This document shows, in pieces, positions 34,700-45,438 of a stretch of 64,000 bases of DNA. The DNA comes from Prostheceraeus crozeri (taxonomy: Eukaryota > Platyhelminthes > Polycladida > Euryleptidae). The notes below the pieces were generated by a model that was given only the letters and a program-made list of their open reading frames with translations, was not told the origin of the DNA and did not search any database. Position numbers and translations under genes: made by a program. Position 1 is the stretch's first letter; every line of letters starts with the position of its first letter. The DNA is taken from NCBI GenBank assembly GCA_907163375.1, contig CAJQUW010005788.1, positions 62,001 to 126,000 of the forward strand, written 5' to 3'.

Positions 34700-36020
34700 C
34701 TACAGTCAACAACGTGGACATTTTATGATAGCGTGTTCAGCACACACGGTCGTTTGACAAAAAACACATTTTTTTAGATTTTCTGTCACGTTCTCTTGGA
34801 CAATGATCGCATCGCCTTTGTTTCGGTACCAGTTCGATGATAGGCCTCATTGGCAACCTTGCCGGCTCAAGTGCGTTGCCCTCTCTGCAACCAATAAGAG
34901 ACTTTGACAATTGAAGTAGAAAGCGTTTTCGAACTTCTCCACTTCTTTGTTCATATTCTGGATGCATCTAGAGGAATAAAACCAGTGCGTTGTACGAGCA
35001 GATGTTCAGCAAATTCATGAACAAAGTCAGAGGCCAACGATTGCTTTTTCGAATGCAATTATAATTTCGCACCAGTTGGTCTGGTGTGTCCACACCGCAC
35101 TTCCTTTATTGTAATCAAGAATGATTTGAGGTTTTCTTGACTCATCATTTGAAATGTCGATGTCGTGATGGTTGGTCGACAGAAGAATGACTGCTTTATT
35201 TTTCTTCGGGACGTAGGATACAATTGTTGCTTTGTCTTGAAATCCGAATACACTGGTAAATTGGTGCCTAGTTGAATCAGGCATCATTTCCGAAGGTAAT
35301 TCGGTTTTACTACGACGAATGGTGCCCGTCATAGTGATTTGACGTCCAAGAAGATTTCTTGTAAGCTGAAAGCTTGTAAAAAGATTGTCCATATAGATGT
35401 GACGGCCAGATCCTGTGCAGAAATAGGTCAATTGAAGTACAACACACTGACCTTGATCTCTTTCCGGAACATCACCAACTCTTCCTAGGTAAGGCTGTAA
35501 ATTGAGAGAATAATAGGTTTTTGAATCACATAAAGCCCATAACTTTATTCCATAGCGGCCTGGCTTTGAAGGGATGAACATTTTAAAAGGACAGCGCCCT
35601 CGGAAACTGACAAGCTGTTCGTCTGCAGTCAATTCAGATCCAGGTGAATAGTTAGCTCGAAATTTAGTCACAATTTCTTCGAAAATACAGCGCAAAGGTG
35701 CAAATTTGTCTTGAGAATTTCTTTCACTCCGGCAATCAAATCGAAGATAACGTAGAAGTTGAGTGAATCGATTTCTGGCCATGGAATCATTGAATATTGG
35801 CCTTCCCTCGGCCGCACTCCAGAGGTCAGTCAGTCGAGTTTTGTTCTCATACAAAGCAGCAGCAAGAAGCAACAGACCGAAAAAAGAATATAGTTCTTCT
35901 ACATTTGTTTCTTTCCAAGTATGTGTATGCTCGCTAGCTTCCTTATTGGTACATTCAGCTATCTTCTGAACAAGACTGGGAGAAATGAATAATTTGAAGG
36001 CTTCCTCAGGTGATGAACCA
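34700..36020 (-). pseudogene. piggyBac transposase (DDE_Tnp_1_7), frame-broken
   Basis: The main open part (35872 down to 35027) has the piggyBac core: S-M-A-R-N-R-F-T-Q-L-L-R-Y-L-R-F-D, then E-L-T-A-D-E-Q-L-V-S-F-R-G-R (first catalytic Asp), then I-Y-M-D-N-L-F-T-S (second Asp), then I-L-D-Y-N-K (third Asp region). Upstream in a continuing frame: S-P-E-E-A-F-K-L-F and N-V-E-E-L-Y-S-F-F. Just after D-Y-N-K the frame shifts. The rest (from 34967 leftwards) ends with a Cys-rich tail of C-D-H-C-P-R then C-V-F-C-Q, split over two frames. At least two shifts and one or more stops, so inactive. Confidence 0.88.
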
Positions 36021-36096
36021 CAGTGTCTTTGAGCATGCTTAGTAGGACCACTTTGATTTCGAATATAGACAATAAATTGCTACGACTCTATGATAA

Positions 36097-36168
36097 GATT
36101 CCATGGTATAGTGGTTAGAGCTGCAGACCATGAAGTAGTATGACACAGGGTCGAGTTCTGAGTCGACC
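36097..36168 (+). repeat. tRNA-derived sequence (SINE head or tRNA pseudogene)
   Basis: An A box (TGGTATAGTGG, 36104-36114) and a B-box-like sequence (GGGTCGAGTTC, 36148-36158) are at tRNA spacing, followed by a T run (36172-36176). The opening resembles tRNA-Gln or tRNA-His genes. The anticodon and acceptor stems do not fold cleanly. It lies inside the piggyBac element. Confidence 0.45.
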
Positions 36169-36700
36169 TACCTTTTTCCCTTATATTATTTATAATGTAA
36201 AATCATATATTTTCTCAATTACAAATGTGAGAGTCAGGTATGTGTATAGTTAGGATGCGTCTGTTTACCCTTCGAAAGATTAAAATTTCAGGATTAGAAA
36301 GATCTGTCGTTACATCAGTCGATTATCCTACACTGATCCTACATATAGTCACTTAGTTTTTCAAGATAAATTAGAGTTTCCTGATACTTCGTGCAGTAAA
36401 TACCATTATAGTCAGAATCCAATAAATTCATACTCACTTTTTCTTGACATATCCACCGCTATATACAGACAAATTTTTCACAAATCGTTTTAGAAAGAGA
36501 ACGTATGCAGGTGATATAATGCCAGTCAGCAGGTGAAGGATTTTCCGAAACGGTGATTAAATTTAGTTTAATTAAAACAAAAACTTGCGAAAACTGACTA
36601 AGATTGATTAAAAGCATTTACAACAACCGATTGTGAATTGGGGTGGATCGCACCCCATGGTAAACCATGTTACTTTTTTTCTTGGTAAAGTAAGGATTAA

Positions 36701-39389
36701 AGTGAAAGAGGACCTGTTGGACGATTCAGAACCTGTAGTCATGACAAAAGAATCTCGTCTGTGCATACTCATACTGTGCCTCCAAGTTCAGGCGCGACAG
36801 AGTGCTAGTGATGCAGCTCCTGGCTTGTACAATGATAAAGCCGTGAGGCTTTCCTTCGGACACTTTTAGCAGCACCATTTTGACTTGACAGCAGATCGAG
36901 GCCCCAACTTTCAAACTATCAAACCAAAATCCATCAACCAGCAAAGTCATCCATGAGTGGCATTTGTATTTGTTTGGAGTCTCAGTGACGTGGTGCATTT
37001 TTAAAAAGTCATGTGTAATGGGCAAGAAATGTTCGATGTTTTGGATTCTCTGTCCAACATTCAGGGACAAGCACGTGTTATGTCAGTGAAAACCATGTAA
37101 GATGCAGTCATTAGCACCTCGCAGAAAATGATCATTAGCATATTCAAATATACAGGCAGCTGAAATGACGGTCCTTTGCAGCCACAAACATGGATTTCCT
37201 TGCGTCTATCTGAATAAATCTAGAGGTGACAGAATTCTATCTCAACCATTGTTTGTAATGGCAGCAAGTGATAAGGATTGATATGGAGGCTATTTGTCTA
37301 TCTTTGGCTATCTTGATTGGCCAAACACGCGCAATGCATGAAGTTATTCGATCGCATTAAGGGAGCATGCGAGCTGCAATTGTTACATCGGAGACTGAAC
37401 GTATGTCAGTCAGTGAAAATTACATATCTTCGACTCAATCAAATTCATTATATGAAAATACTATTCACACCGTTCGACTCCTTACGATCTAGATTTTCTG
37501 ACTGTACGTTTAATGTGGTGTCGATATCGTAATTCGTCAGAATTCGACTTCAATTTACATTGCGCTCATTGGAAAATTGATTTTCTTGTGTCTAGTATTG
37601 GCCGTGGCCATCAGTATTGAGAAATGTCATCACTAGACACCAACACGCGGACATATCAGTTTGTCTCTGTCCGCGGATAAACAAAAGTAAACTAAGAGAT
37701 GGAAACAGAAATGAAGCATTGCTTAACTTAAGAAGCAAATACTATCAGTTAGGTTGTCCAAGGCAAAACAGGGATATATTGAGTCACTGTGATTGACATG
37801 AGAGGTGCCAAATTACTTGAAGACGAACCTTGTGGCGATCATCAACATGTCAGAAAGCTTGTGTTGTTTGATGTGGTACAAAGTAGTATGGCTCAATATG
37901 AGAAATTCAAACACGTTCGTTCATTATTATGGGTGATATGAGAAAATGTGAGGAATTGGTAAACGGAACTAACCATCCCTGCTATTTGCATAAAAGATGT
38001 TAAATGTTAGTCATCTCAATGTCAAATCCAATTGACATTGATTCAATTTACAAATAATTTAAACTAAAGATTATCCTATTCATTTTGCGACGGCAGTTCC
38101 GAATTACGATTTGATTAAATCCGATTCTACAAAATGTTCCCATTGATCAGCTATTAGACAATCTAGTCGCCCACATTACATAGTCAATTATCAGGATTAT
38201 TGTTTGATGCTGAGTAAAGTACGCAAGCACATTTCATAAATGATCTGAAATTAAATCGGTGGTAGTTAGTTGTGCTTTTGAAATATTTCTTGCAATGTTA
38301 CTTAATATTCATTAAGTTACAAAAACATCAATATTATATTGTAGACATTTGTTCTTCAACGCTGATTCAAATTGTGTTGTCGACTAAGCAATGTTTCAAG
38401 AAAAGCAGATTTGTTGTCACCACCTTAGGTCAAATAATTATTTGCATTTTCCATATAATTTTGGGATTCGCACCAGTCCATCTAGGACATTGAGCCCCAT
38501 CACGAATATGTGAATCAGTGCCTGAAGCAATTGCGCAAAAAGTGATTTCACTTCCCTTCCTGAGCAATTAGTTTCCTATTCAATCGCTTATCCGTGTGAA
38601 AAACTTGTATATATTGTCCAATCAATCTCTGAACAAGACCATCTGTTGTGAAAGGATATAAAGTCGCATCAAATTTCTATCACCCATAATTGATTTCCCT
38701 ATTGAAAGGAACTCATGTCGCAATGTGAAGTTAGATGTAAGGAAAGAGATGCAGTGGAAGATGTACCCTAGAAAAATGCTCAGGATACAAGAAGACGGGA
38801 GCTGAAGATCACATGAAGCAAGCTTAAGACATTATATCGGAGTCGTCCGTAGCAAATGATGAACTTGACAAAGTTTGCGGTCAAAAGGAAAAGACGAAGA
38901 ATCGTGGACAATGTGGTGAACCTAGCACTAAGCGCAAGCATCGAAGACTTAAGTGATTCCTAAAAGACCAAGGACTGAATGAAGTTATTCAGATGTGAAA
39001 TATGTCTTAGTTTAAAGTGTAATCATTAACATGAGAATAAAATACTGTAATCCTAAACATTAGATGGTAAAAATTCTAAAGACAGGGCATTTCTACTGAC
39101 TGAGTCTAAGTATGCCATTTCTACTGACTGAGTTAATGTGACAGATGACGTCAAATCAAGATTAGAGATTTCTAGTCAAATCAAGATGAGACATTTCTAG
39201 TCAAATCAATAGTTTGTTATTTGGCATGATTTATCCCTGCGATATCCGGTTTAGACAGAGGAGTGATTTTGATTAATTACTTCATGTCTGAATATTTTAT
39301 AGCTGGTTACGTCAGCTGAGATGAAATATTCAATTTCAGTGCCGGCTACTTTCAGAACACCAATAAAAATATATTTGTGTGTTTCAGCA
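36701..39389. other. No gene recognised
   Basis: On the minus strand, an open frame of 114 codons (37070 to 36726) directly abuts the piggyBac insertion and a plausible continuation exists on the other side, but no protein family is recognised. The rest is AT-rich and featureless except for small tandem repeats near 39087-39212. Confidence 0.4.
39087..39212. repeat. Two short tandem repeats
   Basis: CATTTCTACTGACTGAGT occurs twice, 28 bp apart, starting at about 39088. Next to it is a unit of about 25 bp containing ATTTCTAGTCAAATCAAG, repeated about 2.5 times from about 39150. Confidence 0.8.
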
Positions 39390-39497
39390 GACAGTTACTT
39401 TGGGTTTATGCATGATGATGCTGCTGATGAACCGCAATTCGTCCGACCAGGATTCGAGCAAAAGTCAACTAGAAAGCTCGCAAGTGCTGTTGCTTGA
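39390..39497 (+). CDS. Candidate terminal exon of an unidentified host gene
   Basis: A strong acceptor (TTTGTGTGTTTCAG, ending at 39387) is followed by 35 codons with protein-like composition: D-S-Y-F-G-F-M-H-D-D-A-A-D-E-P, then F-V-R-P-G-F-E-Q-K-S-T-R-K-L-A, then a TGA at 39495-39497. No upstream exon was identified, so the gene remains unnamed. The phase is inferred from the best frame only. Confidence 0.3.
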   Translation, partial: DSYFGFMHDDAADEPQFVRPGFEQKSTRKLASAVA

Positions 39498-41433
39498 TAT
39501 TAACAAATCTGTTTTTTTCCGATAAGGAATTATGAGCAACTTCGAAATATTTACCTGGTAAAGCGGATCGAATCAAAGCATCTTTTGTAACACAGGAGCT
39601 ACTGCGAAAGAGTACCTGCTTAACTTTCTAGCCAACTTGTGCTAGAAGTACAAACCCAAGTTACACGAGTTGTAGTCGGGAAAGAGCTTGATTCCTTATG
39701 AACTTATTTTGTGACTTTATTTTACCGGTAGACCTATGTATCACATGTTGACAACATGAATTGAGCTCTATGGTTTCTCAACAGAATTTGCTGTGTTCTC
39801 TAAAGTTAATGGATTGCTTATTAGATTTTGCTTCGATTTCGCTGAAATTAAAAGTGATTTTCTGTTTGGGTTATTCAAGCAACATTTATGACTTTCTGAA
39901 AGCCACTTTGAACAAAATCAGTGAAACTAGATGACAGTGTTTTTTAGTAGATACGTCTTTCTTTGAGATTTATCTAGTTTTATAATCTAATCGCGCATTT
40001 TACACTTTGTGTATTGTTATAGACCCTTCATTATGAGCCATCTAAAATTTTTCATCACGTTATCGTGTTTATAATTTCCAGGACCTATCTATGAAAGTTT
40101 TCATATCTTAAGTGACCGATTAGAAAATCATGTATTTTGTATATTGTTCAAGTTTAAGTGGAACTTTTTGCGATACGGGCTTTTCCCATTTTTACAACAG
40201 ATACATCGTTTTCAATGAAAGTATTCAGACTGTAATCTTGTTTTATTTTTCATAATATATTTCATTCACTGAAGAATGAATAAAAACCGTAAGAGTGAAG
40301 CTGCAAGAATGTGCTAACTTACAAAAAAATTGATTAAAATAGATAAATTAAATGTACTGCAAAATAAATACAGGCGATGAAAGTAATGCAAACATGAACT
40401 GACAAAAAGAGTGTCTTTAAAATTGATATAAATTCTGAAGCAGAAAAAAGGGATTATATCAACGATGTCGGAAAGAAGTCTTATTTTCTGCTACCAAATT
40501 TTTTTCGGACTGTGCAAAAAAATGAATTTTGGGTTTGGCAACGCTGATGTGAATCATTGAATATTGGGTGCGCGCCCAGTTCTGAATAGATTGCTGTTAA
40601 AGCGCAAAAAATACAATTCTGGTTGTCAAGTTAACCCACAAGATATATAACTCCAAAATGAATCTTTCTAGTTGTCTCACTTACTCATTTTTTCACATTA
40701 AGATGGTCCATGTTGCGAGTGCGACGATATACTATAATTGTAAATTACTAGAATTACAAGTAAGAATATTATTAATAGAGAAAGAATATCATTATTTGTA
40801 CAATTAAGAATATTTTATAATAGAATATTTCTAAAATTACCATAATACATGTAACTAGAATTACAGCATACATGAATCATGATTCAAAGGAAGTTTGCAC
40901 AAGTAAGACAACAACTCTGAAAGCAATCACATTTAAATATAGAATCTGCAGTCATAAATCTGATAGTTAGGTTCCGTGGTATCTAGCGTGCTACAAAAAT
41001 TACATAGTCCCATCTTTCACAATCGGTAATGACTTAATTCTAAGTCAATCTATATTAGTTCAAATGTGATTGTTACATCTCGTCATCACACTCGCTGAGG
41101 ATTGTGAGTAGATCCTCGCGTATTTTCGTTTCCTCGGATGATGGAAGCCTACTTGCGCAGTGAATAATTCATTTTGTTTCACGTTTCCAATCCTCTGTAG
41201 GTGAACTCATTGAACACCGTCGTTATTGTCATGCAGGTTGTCTTTTCTGAACATGAATTCGGTGATGGGTATGGAAACGCTCTATGTCGGTGGAATCCGT
41301 GCTTGTCAAGGAATGCAATTTTCATTTCAGGCAAGTAACCTTTTACGCACCTGTGAGTTTGAACTCCCTGGGTTCTGTTTTCTCTTGACTGTACTAACAC
41401 AGGCTCATTTGAAGCCCAGGTTGTATTTATATA
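39498..41433. other. No feature recognised
   Basis: AT-rich sequence. Short frames near 41179-41438 exist on both strands and have no recognisable motifs. Confidence 0.5.
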
Positions 41434-41547
41434 TATAAATATATGTAATTATAGTAATTAAATCAATATACATATAATTATATCAATATAATATTAACAT
41501 AATTATATATATACACAGTATATATATATATATATATATATATATTG
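41434..41547. repeat. AT-rich tract with (TA)n microsatellite
   Basis: A stretch made nearly only of A and T ends in about 13 TA units (about 41520-41546). The sequence from 41547 to the PLE-B1 edge at 41810 has no recognisable feature. Confidence 0.9.
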
Positions 41548-41809
41548 GTTGTTAAACGTCTTTTATATGCATGTAATCTTTTATGCATCTTTATTGACAT
41601 TTGATCAATATTTGATATTAGTAATAAAAGATTTAGTTAAGATTTTCTGTGTTTTTTCGCGGACCTTTTTCACCATGTTGCTTCTGTCTACATACCAGTT
41701 ACCCATTGAAATTCATGCAAGAATTGCTTTATGAGCCAGCTGATGCTGCATACAAAGTTGGGTTGAGTAATGAATACACAGAAAAAAATTAAATCTGCGT
41801 AAAACTCTG

Positions 41810-43276
41810 CCGCTCTGAACTTAATCTCGAGATTATTGGCGCAATTTGCAATGTGTTTGCTTACTGTTAATACGGCATAATGTCTGTTGTTAATATGTTG
41901 CTGGTGTACGGTTAATCGGTTTCTGAACATGTCACCGGATTGGCCAATATAATATTTGTTACAACCGTTACAGAATAGAGCGTAAATAATGTTATGGGAA
42001 AGGCAATTCAGATTTTGTTTGATTTTAAACGTTTTCATTTTACCATTTTTGAAATTAATTGTTTCACCTATGATAATGGAACAGCAGCTACATCGTTTGT
42101 CACCACATTTGGTTATTCCTTTGATTGTTTTCCGATTTTTAACATTAGGTTGATTAAGTAGAGATGGAGGTTGTTTATAAGATTTTTTGAAGTTATAATC
42201 TATGAACCGGTTTGATAATTTTAAGCTCTCAGTTGCTGGCTTAATAACTTTGTTGTATGTGTTGGGATTGTTTTTGTTATAACGAGTAGTAAAATATATC
42301 GTTTTCTTTGTGCTTCTTTCAGTGTTTTCTTGCGTTCTTGTTTCCAGTTTAGAGAGATGAGTTTCTGCTTTTTTAAAAGCATTGTCAATTAATGTTAAAG
42401 GATATTTTAGCTTTATCAAATTACCGGTAGTTTTCAGTTTGTGTAATTGAACTACTTTGGCCTTATCATTAGAGACAATCATATGTATACGACGAGCTAA
42501 AGTGAAAGGGATATTTCTCAACGTGTGTGTTGGATGGCTTGAATAGAAGGGATCGTAATTGTAGTTGTTCGTCTTTTTGTAATAGATATCCGTTTCTATA
42601 CCATTTTCACTCTTGTATACTTAAACATCGAAAAAAAATTTAGTTCTCTATCGTTAAATTCCATAGTAAAATTGATAGAGGGATGTAAGTTGTTGACTAA
42701 CTCAAAAAATTGTTTAAATTGCCGAATTTCGTGTCCCATATAATGAAACAATCATAATATATGAAACATATATCGCAACCAATTGTCACTGATTTTAGCG
42801 GAAATGTTTGACTCATAATAATCAGCAATTGTTTGATACATTTTGTTTTCTAGGTACCCCATGACTAAATTCGCATATGTAGGGGCCATGGCTGTGCCCA
42901 TTGCAGTGCCAGAATTCTGAAGGTAGATATCGTCCTCGAAATGAAAATGATTGTTTTTTAGTATAAATTCAATAGAATCCAAGATGAAAGCATTGGAGAA
43001 CCTACTTGAAATCTTTAATCGATGTTTGTATAACCAAAAGTTAATTGCTTCAAGTCCTAATTCGTGAGGTATACTTGTATACAATGATGCAACATCCATA
43101 GAAACAAATATTATGTTAGGGTTGATATCTTGATATTCTCTTAGCTTATGAATAAACATAAATCTGTCTCTGCAGTAACTTTTCATTTCGGGAACTTGTG
43201 GTTTCAGCAGATCATTAATGAATATACTAAGGTGACTTGTTGGACTGTAGCAGGAAGATATGATAGGACGGAATTT
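41810..43276 (-). pseudogene. PLE-B1 RT palm and GIY-YIG endonuclease, broken
   Basis: RT palm motifs V-S-M-D-V-A-S-L-Y-T-S-I-P and G-T-A-M-G-T-A-M-A-P-T-Y-A-N are present at 42752-43186. The catalytic Tyr-x-Asp-Asp region just beyond is damaged. After a gap in reading, the frame starting at 42521 gives F-T-L-A-R-R-I-H-M-I-V, then a Cys cluster (C-G-D-K-R-C-S-C-C) and the endonuclease core (N-I-I-Y-A-L-F-C-N-G-C-N-K-Y-Y-I-G). The copy is inactive, with a few breaks. Confidence 0.85.
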
Positions 43277-44218
43277 TCAATTGCCCGGAGGTTTTAATGT
43301 AATACATCCATAATCGTCAGCTAGATATTTCTCCAAATAATCGTTAATTTTGTGAACTTTCGGTAGACCGTATATATAAGGCATCGCAAAATTGAAATGT
43401 GTCAAATAGTCGAATTCATGTTTTGAGAAGTTACACGTAAACCGAAAATTATAGCAAAGTTTTTTCACCTTTTTCATGGTTTCATAGGGATGATAATCAT
43501 TTATTTTTCTATATATCAATTGATCCAAAAGATGTTCATTTAGCATAGCATTTTTGTAAAAGGTGTAATCCATTATGACGAATATTCCACTCTTATCAGC
43601 CTTTGTAATATGGATGTCTGTCATTTGTTTTAATGCTTCTAAACCATTATATTCCAATTTAGTTAAATTGTAGCTGCTGGGTTTTTGCTCATTTTTAATG
43701 TTACCTACTTTGTTATCAATTAAATCAATAATTTGATCTAGCGCTACATTGTTACCTTTAGGTGGCATAAAATTCGATTTGTCACATCTAATGTCAATCC
43801 ATGGTATGTCATTAGTTGTCACTGTGTCTTCATTGAAATAATCTTCCAAACGTAGAGATCTACAGAAATTAACTGTATCATATTCGAATTCGTCTGTGTT
43901 TCTCCGTGGAATTGGAGCAAATTTGATACCTTTACACAGTACTGATTTACATTTGTCATCTAATTCCCTCGATGATAAATTAATTGTAGAGACATTGTTT
44001 ACTATAAAAAAAGGAAACCCATTGACTTCATTGTTGTCGTTTACATGGTCTTCGTTTTCGTTTTCAAAATTCGAATAATTATCGAAATATGTTTTTGAAT
44101 CATTCCACCATTCAAAATGTCCATTATTATGTCCAAATCTGTTTCTGTTATTAGTTTGATTGTAATTAGTTCTTTTAAATTGATTTCTTCTGTCGTATGG
44201 ATTTTGATTTCTTCCGAA
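43277..44218 (-). pseudogene. PLE-B1 N-terminal part: Asn-rich segment and RT fingers
   Basis: It starts with an Asn/Arg-rich stretch (F-K-R-T-N-Y-N-Q-T-N-N-R-N-R) like the tail of PLE-A ORF1, then runs in the same frame into the pre-RT segment (C-K-G-I-K-F-A-P-I-P-R-R) and Y-I-Y-G-L-P-K-V-H-K. In PLE-B the Asn-rich region and the RT are thus in one frame, whereas PLE-A has them in two. The open frame on this strand extends to 44257, but the first dozen codons there are the antisense of copy 2. A stop interrupts it at its C-terminal edge. Confidence 0.8.
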
Positions 44219-44407
44219 CTTTTTTGAGTTAGTCAACAACTTACATCCCTCTATCAATTTTACTATGGAATTTAACGATAGAGAACTAAATTTTTTTTCG
44301 ATGTTTAAGTATACAAGAGTGAAAATGGTATAGAAACGGATATCTATTACAAAAAGACGAACAACTACAATTACGATCCCTTCTATTCAAGCCATCCAAC
44401 ACACACG

Positions 44408-45226
44408 TTGAGAAATATCCCTTTCACTTTAGCTCGTCGTATACATATGATTGTCTCTAATGATAAGGCCAAAGTAGTTCAATTACACAAACTGAAAACT
44501 ACCGGTAATTTGATAAAGCTAAAATATCCTTTAACATTAATTGACAATGCTTTTAAAAAAGCAGAAACTCATCTCTCTAAACTGGAAACAAGAACGCAAG
44601 AAAACACTGAAAGAAGCACAAAGAAAACGATATATTTTACTACTCGTTATAACAAAAACAATCCCAACATATACAACAAAGTTATTAAGCCAGCAACTGA
44701 GAGCTTAAAATTATCAAACCGGTTCATGGATTATAACTTCAAAAAATCTTATAAACAACCTCCATCTCTACTTAATCAACCTAATGTTAAAAATCGGAAA
44801 ACAATTAAAGGAATAACCAAATGTGGTGACAAACGATGTAGCTGCTGTTCCATTATCATAGAAGGTGAAACAATTAATTTCAAAAATGGTAAAATGAAAA
44901 CGTTTAAAATCAAACAAAATCTGAATTGCCTTTCCCATAACATTATTTACGCTCTATTCTGTAACGGTTGTAACAAATATTATATTGGCCAATCCGGTGA
45001 CATGTTCAGAAACCGATTAACCGTACACCAGCAACAAATTAACAACAGACATTATGCCGTATTAACAGTAAGTAAACACATTGCAAATTGCGCCAATAAT
45101 CTCGCTATTAAGTTCAGAGCAGCTCCCTTTTACCAGATGCCACCAAGTTGCAATAGGATTGCTAGGGAGAAGAAAGAAAAATATTTCATTACTATGCTTA
45201 AGCCAGACCTTAATTCTGATACGTGA
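44408..45226 (+). CDS. PLE-B2 RT C-terminus plus GIY-YIG endonuclease (partial protein)
   Basis: An open frame of 272 codons. It has R-N-I-P-F-T-L-A-R-R-I-H, a basic linker, a C-x5-C-x-C-C cluster, then the GIY-YIG nuclease: N-I-I-Y ... C-N-G-C ... Y-I-G-Q-S-G, Arg in F-R-N-R-L, His in V-H-Q-Q and S-K-H-I, and Glu in K-E-K-Y-F. The two Cys between the GIY and YIG halves plus the two His form the CCHH signature of EN+ PLEs. It is only the C-terminal half of the protein, so it would have no RT activity. Confidence 0.85.
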   Translation: MRNIPFTLARRIHMIVSNDKAKVVQLHKLKTTGNLIKLKYPLTLIDNAFKKAETHLSKLETRTQENTERSTKKTIYFTTRYNKNNPNIYNKVIKPATESLKLSNRFMDYNFKKSYKQPPSLLNQPNVKNRKTIKGITKCGDKRCSCCSIIIEGETINFKNGKMKTFKIKQNLNCLSHNIIYALFCNGCNKYYIGQSGDMFRNRLTVHQQQINNRHYAVLTVSKHIANCANNLAIKFRAAPFYQMPPSCNRIAREKKEKYFITMLKPDLNSDT

Positions 45227-45332
45227 ATTATTTTTCGTTTAATCTCTATGCTCAAAGGTAGCCATGTAATAAGTTTATATTTTTGTAGATTTCTATTATG
45301 ATGTAGCCTTATTTTTAAAAAATAAAGCATTA

Positions 45333-45374
45333 TTCCCTTGAAAAGTCTCGAGAAGAGACGATACCGGTAGGGAA
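45333..45374 (+). ncRNA. Hammerhead-like relic in PLE-B 3' region
   Basis: The order is helix I (TTCCC 45333-45337 with GGGAA 45370-45374), a diverged core TTGAAAA (45338-45344; consensus CTGANGA), a perfect 5-bp helix II (GTCTC/GAGAC with a GAGAA loop, 45345-45359), GAT (consensus GAA) at 45360-45362, a palindromic ACCGGT as minimal helix III (45363-45368), and an A at the cleavage position (45369). Three core changes make it almost certainly inactive, but the pairing is retained. It lies 107 nt after the endonuclease stop. Confidence 0.55.
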
Positions 45375-45412
45375 ATACTTAGATTGTTTTGATTTGGGTT
45401 AATCATTTCTTA

Positions 45413-45438
45413 TATATATATGTATACAGTATATATAT
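45413..45438. repeat. (TA)n tract between PLE-B2 and PLE-C
   Basis: Short TA-rich run with one ACAG interruption. It separates the end of PLE-B2 from the beginning of the PLE-C remnant. Confidence 0.85.

Larger units (their letters stand above)
34399..36696 (-). mobile_element. piggyBac element with TTAA flanks, decayed
   Basis: TTAA lies at both edges (34395-34398 and 36697-36700). The ends share the inward sequence CCTTACTTTACC. The motif TTTACCATGGGGTG followed by a short palindromic partner (CACACCCC) occurs at the left terminus, again internally at about 34590-34617, and at about 36640-36665 on the right. This matches the terminal plus internal repeat layout of piggyBac elements. Length is 2298 bp. 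The transposase is on the minus strand. Confidence 0.92.
41810..44218 (-). mobile_element. PLE-B copy 1, Penelope-like retroelement
   Basis: A Penelope-like element on the minus strand, running from an Asn/Arg-rich leader region (near 44200) through RT to a GIY-YIG endonuclease that stops being recognisable at about 41810, some 35 residues before the expected end. Downstream is unrelated sequence. The portion 41810-42717 is nearly identical, but inverted, to PLE-B copy 2 at 44219-45122. Confidence 0.9.
44219..45412 (+). mobile_element. PLE-B copy 2, 5'-truncated, head-to-head with copy 1
   Basis: The copy begins abruptly inside the RT thumb (F-E-L-V-N-N-L-H-P-S-I-N-F-T-M-E-F near 44223) and continues to the 3' end with a hammerhead-like relic. 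Its start directly abuts the 5' side of copy 1 in opposite orientation, with T-rich microhomology at the joint. It ends at a (TA)n tract (45413). Confidence 0.9.

Noticed and set aside
39087-39212. CRISPR-like spaced repeat
   Set aside because: Only two to three imperfect units, in a eukaryotic genome, with no unique equal-length spacers or associated genes.
41179-41438. Overlapping open frames on both strands as small genes
   Set aside because: The two frames shadow each other, have no motifs and end in the AT-rich tract.
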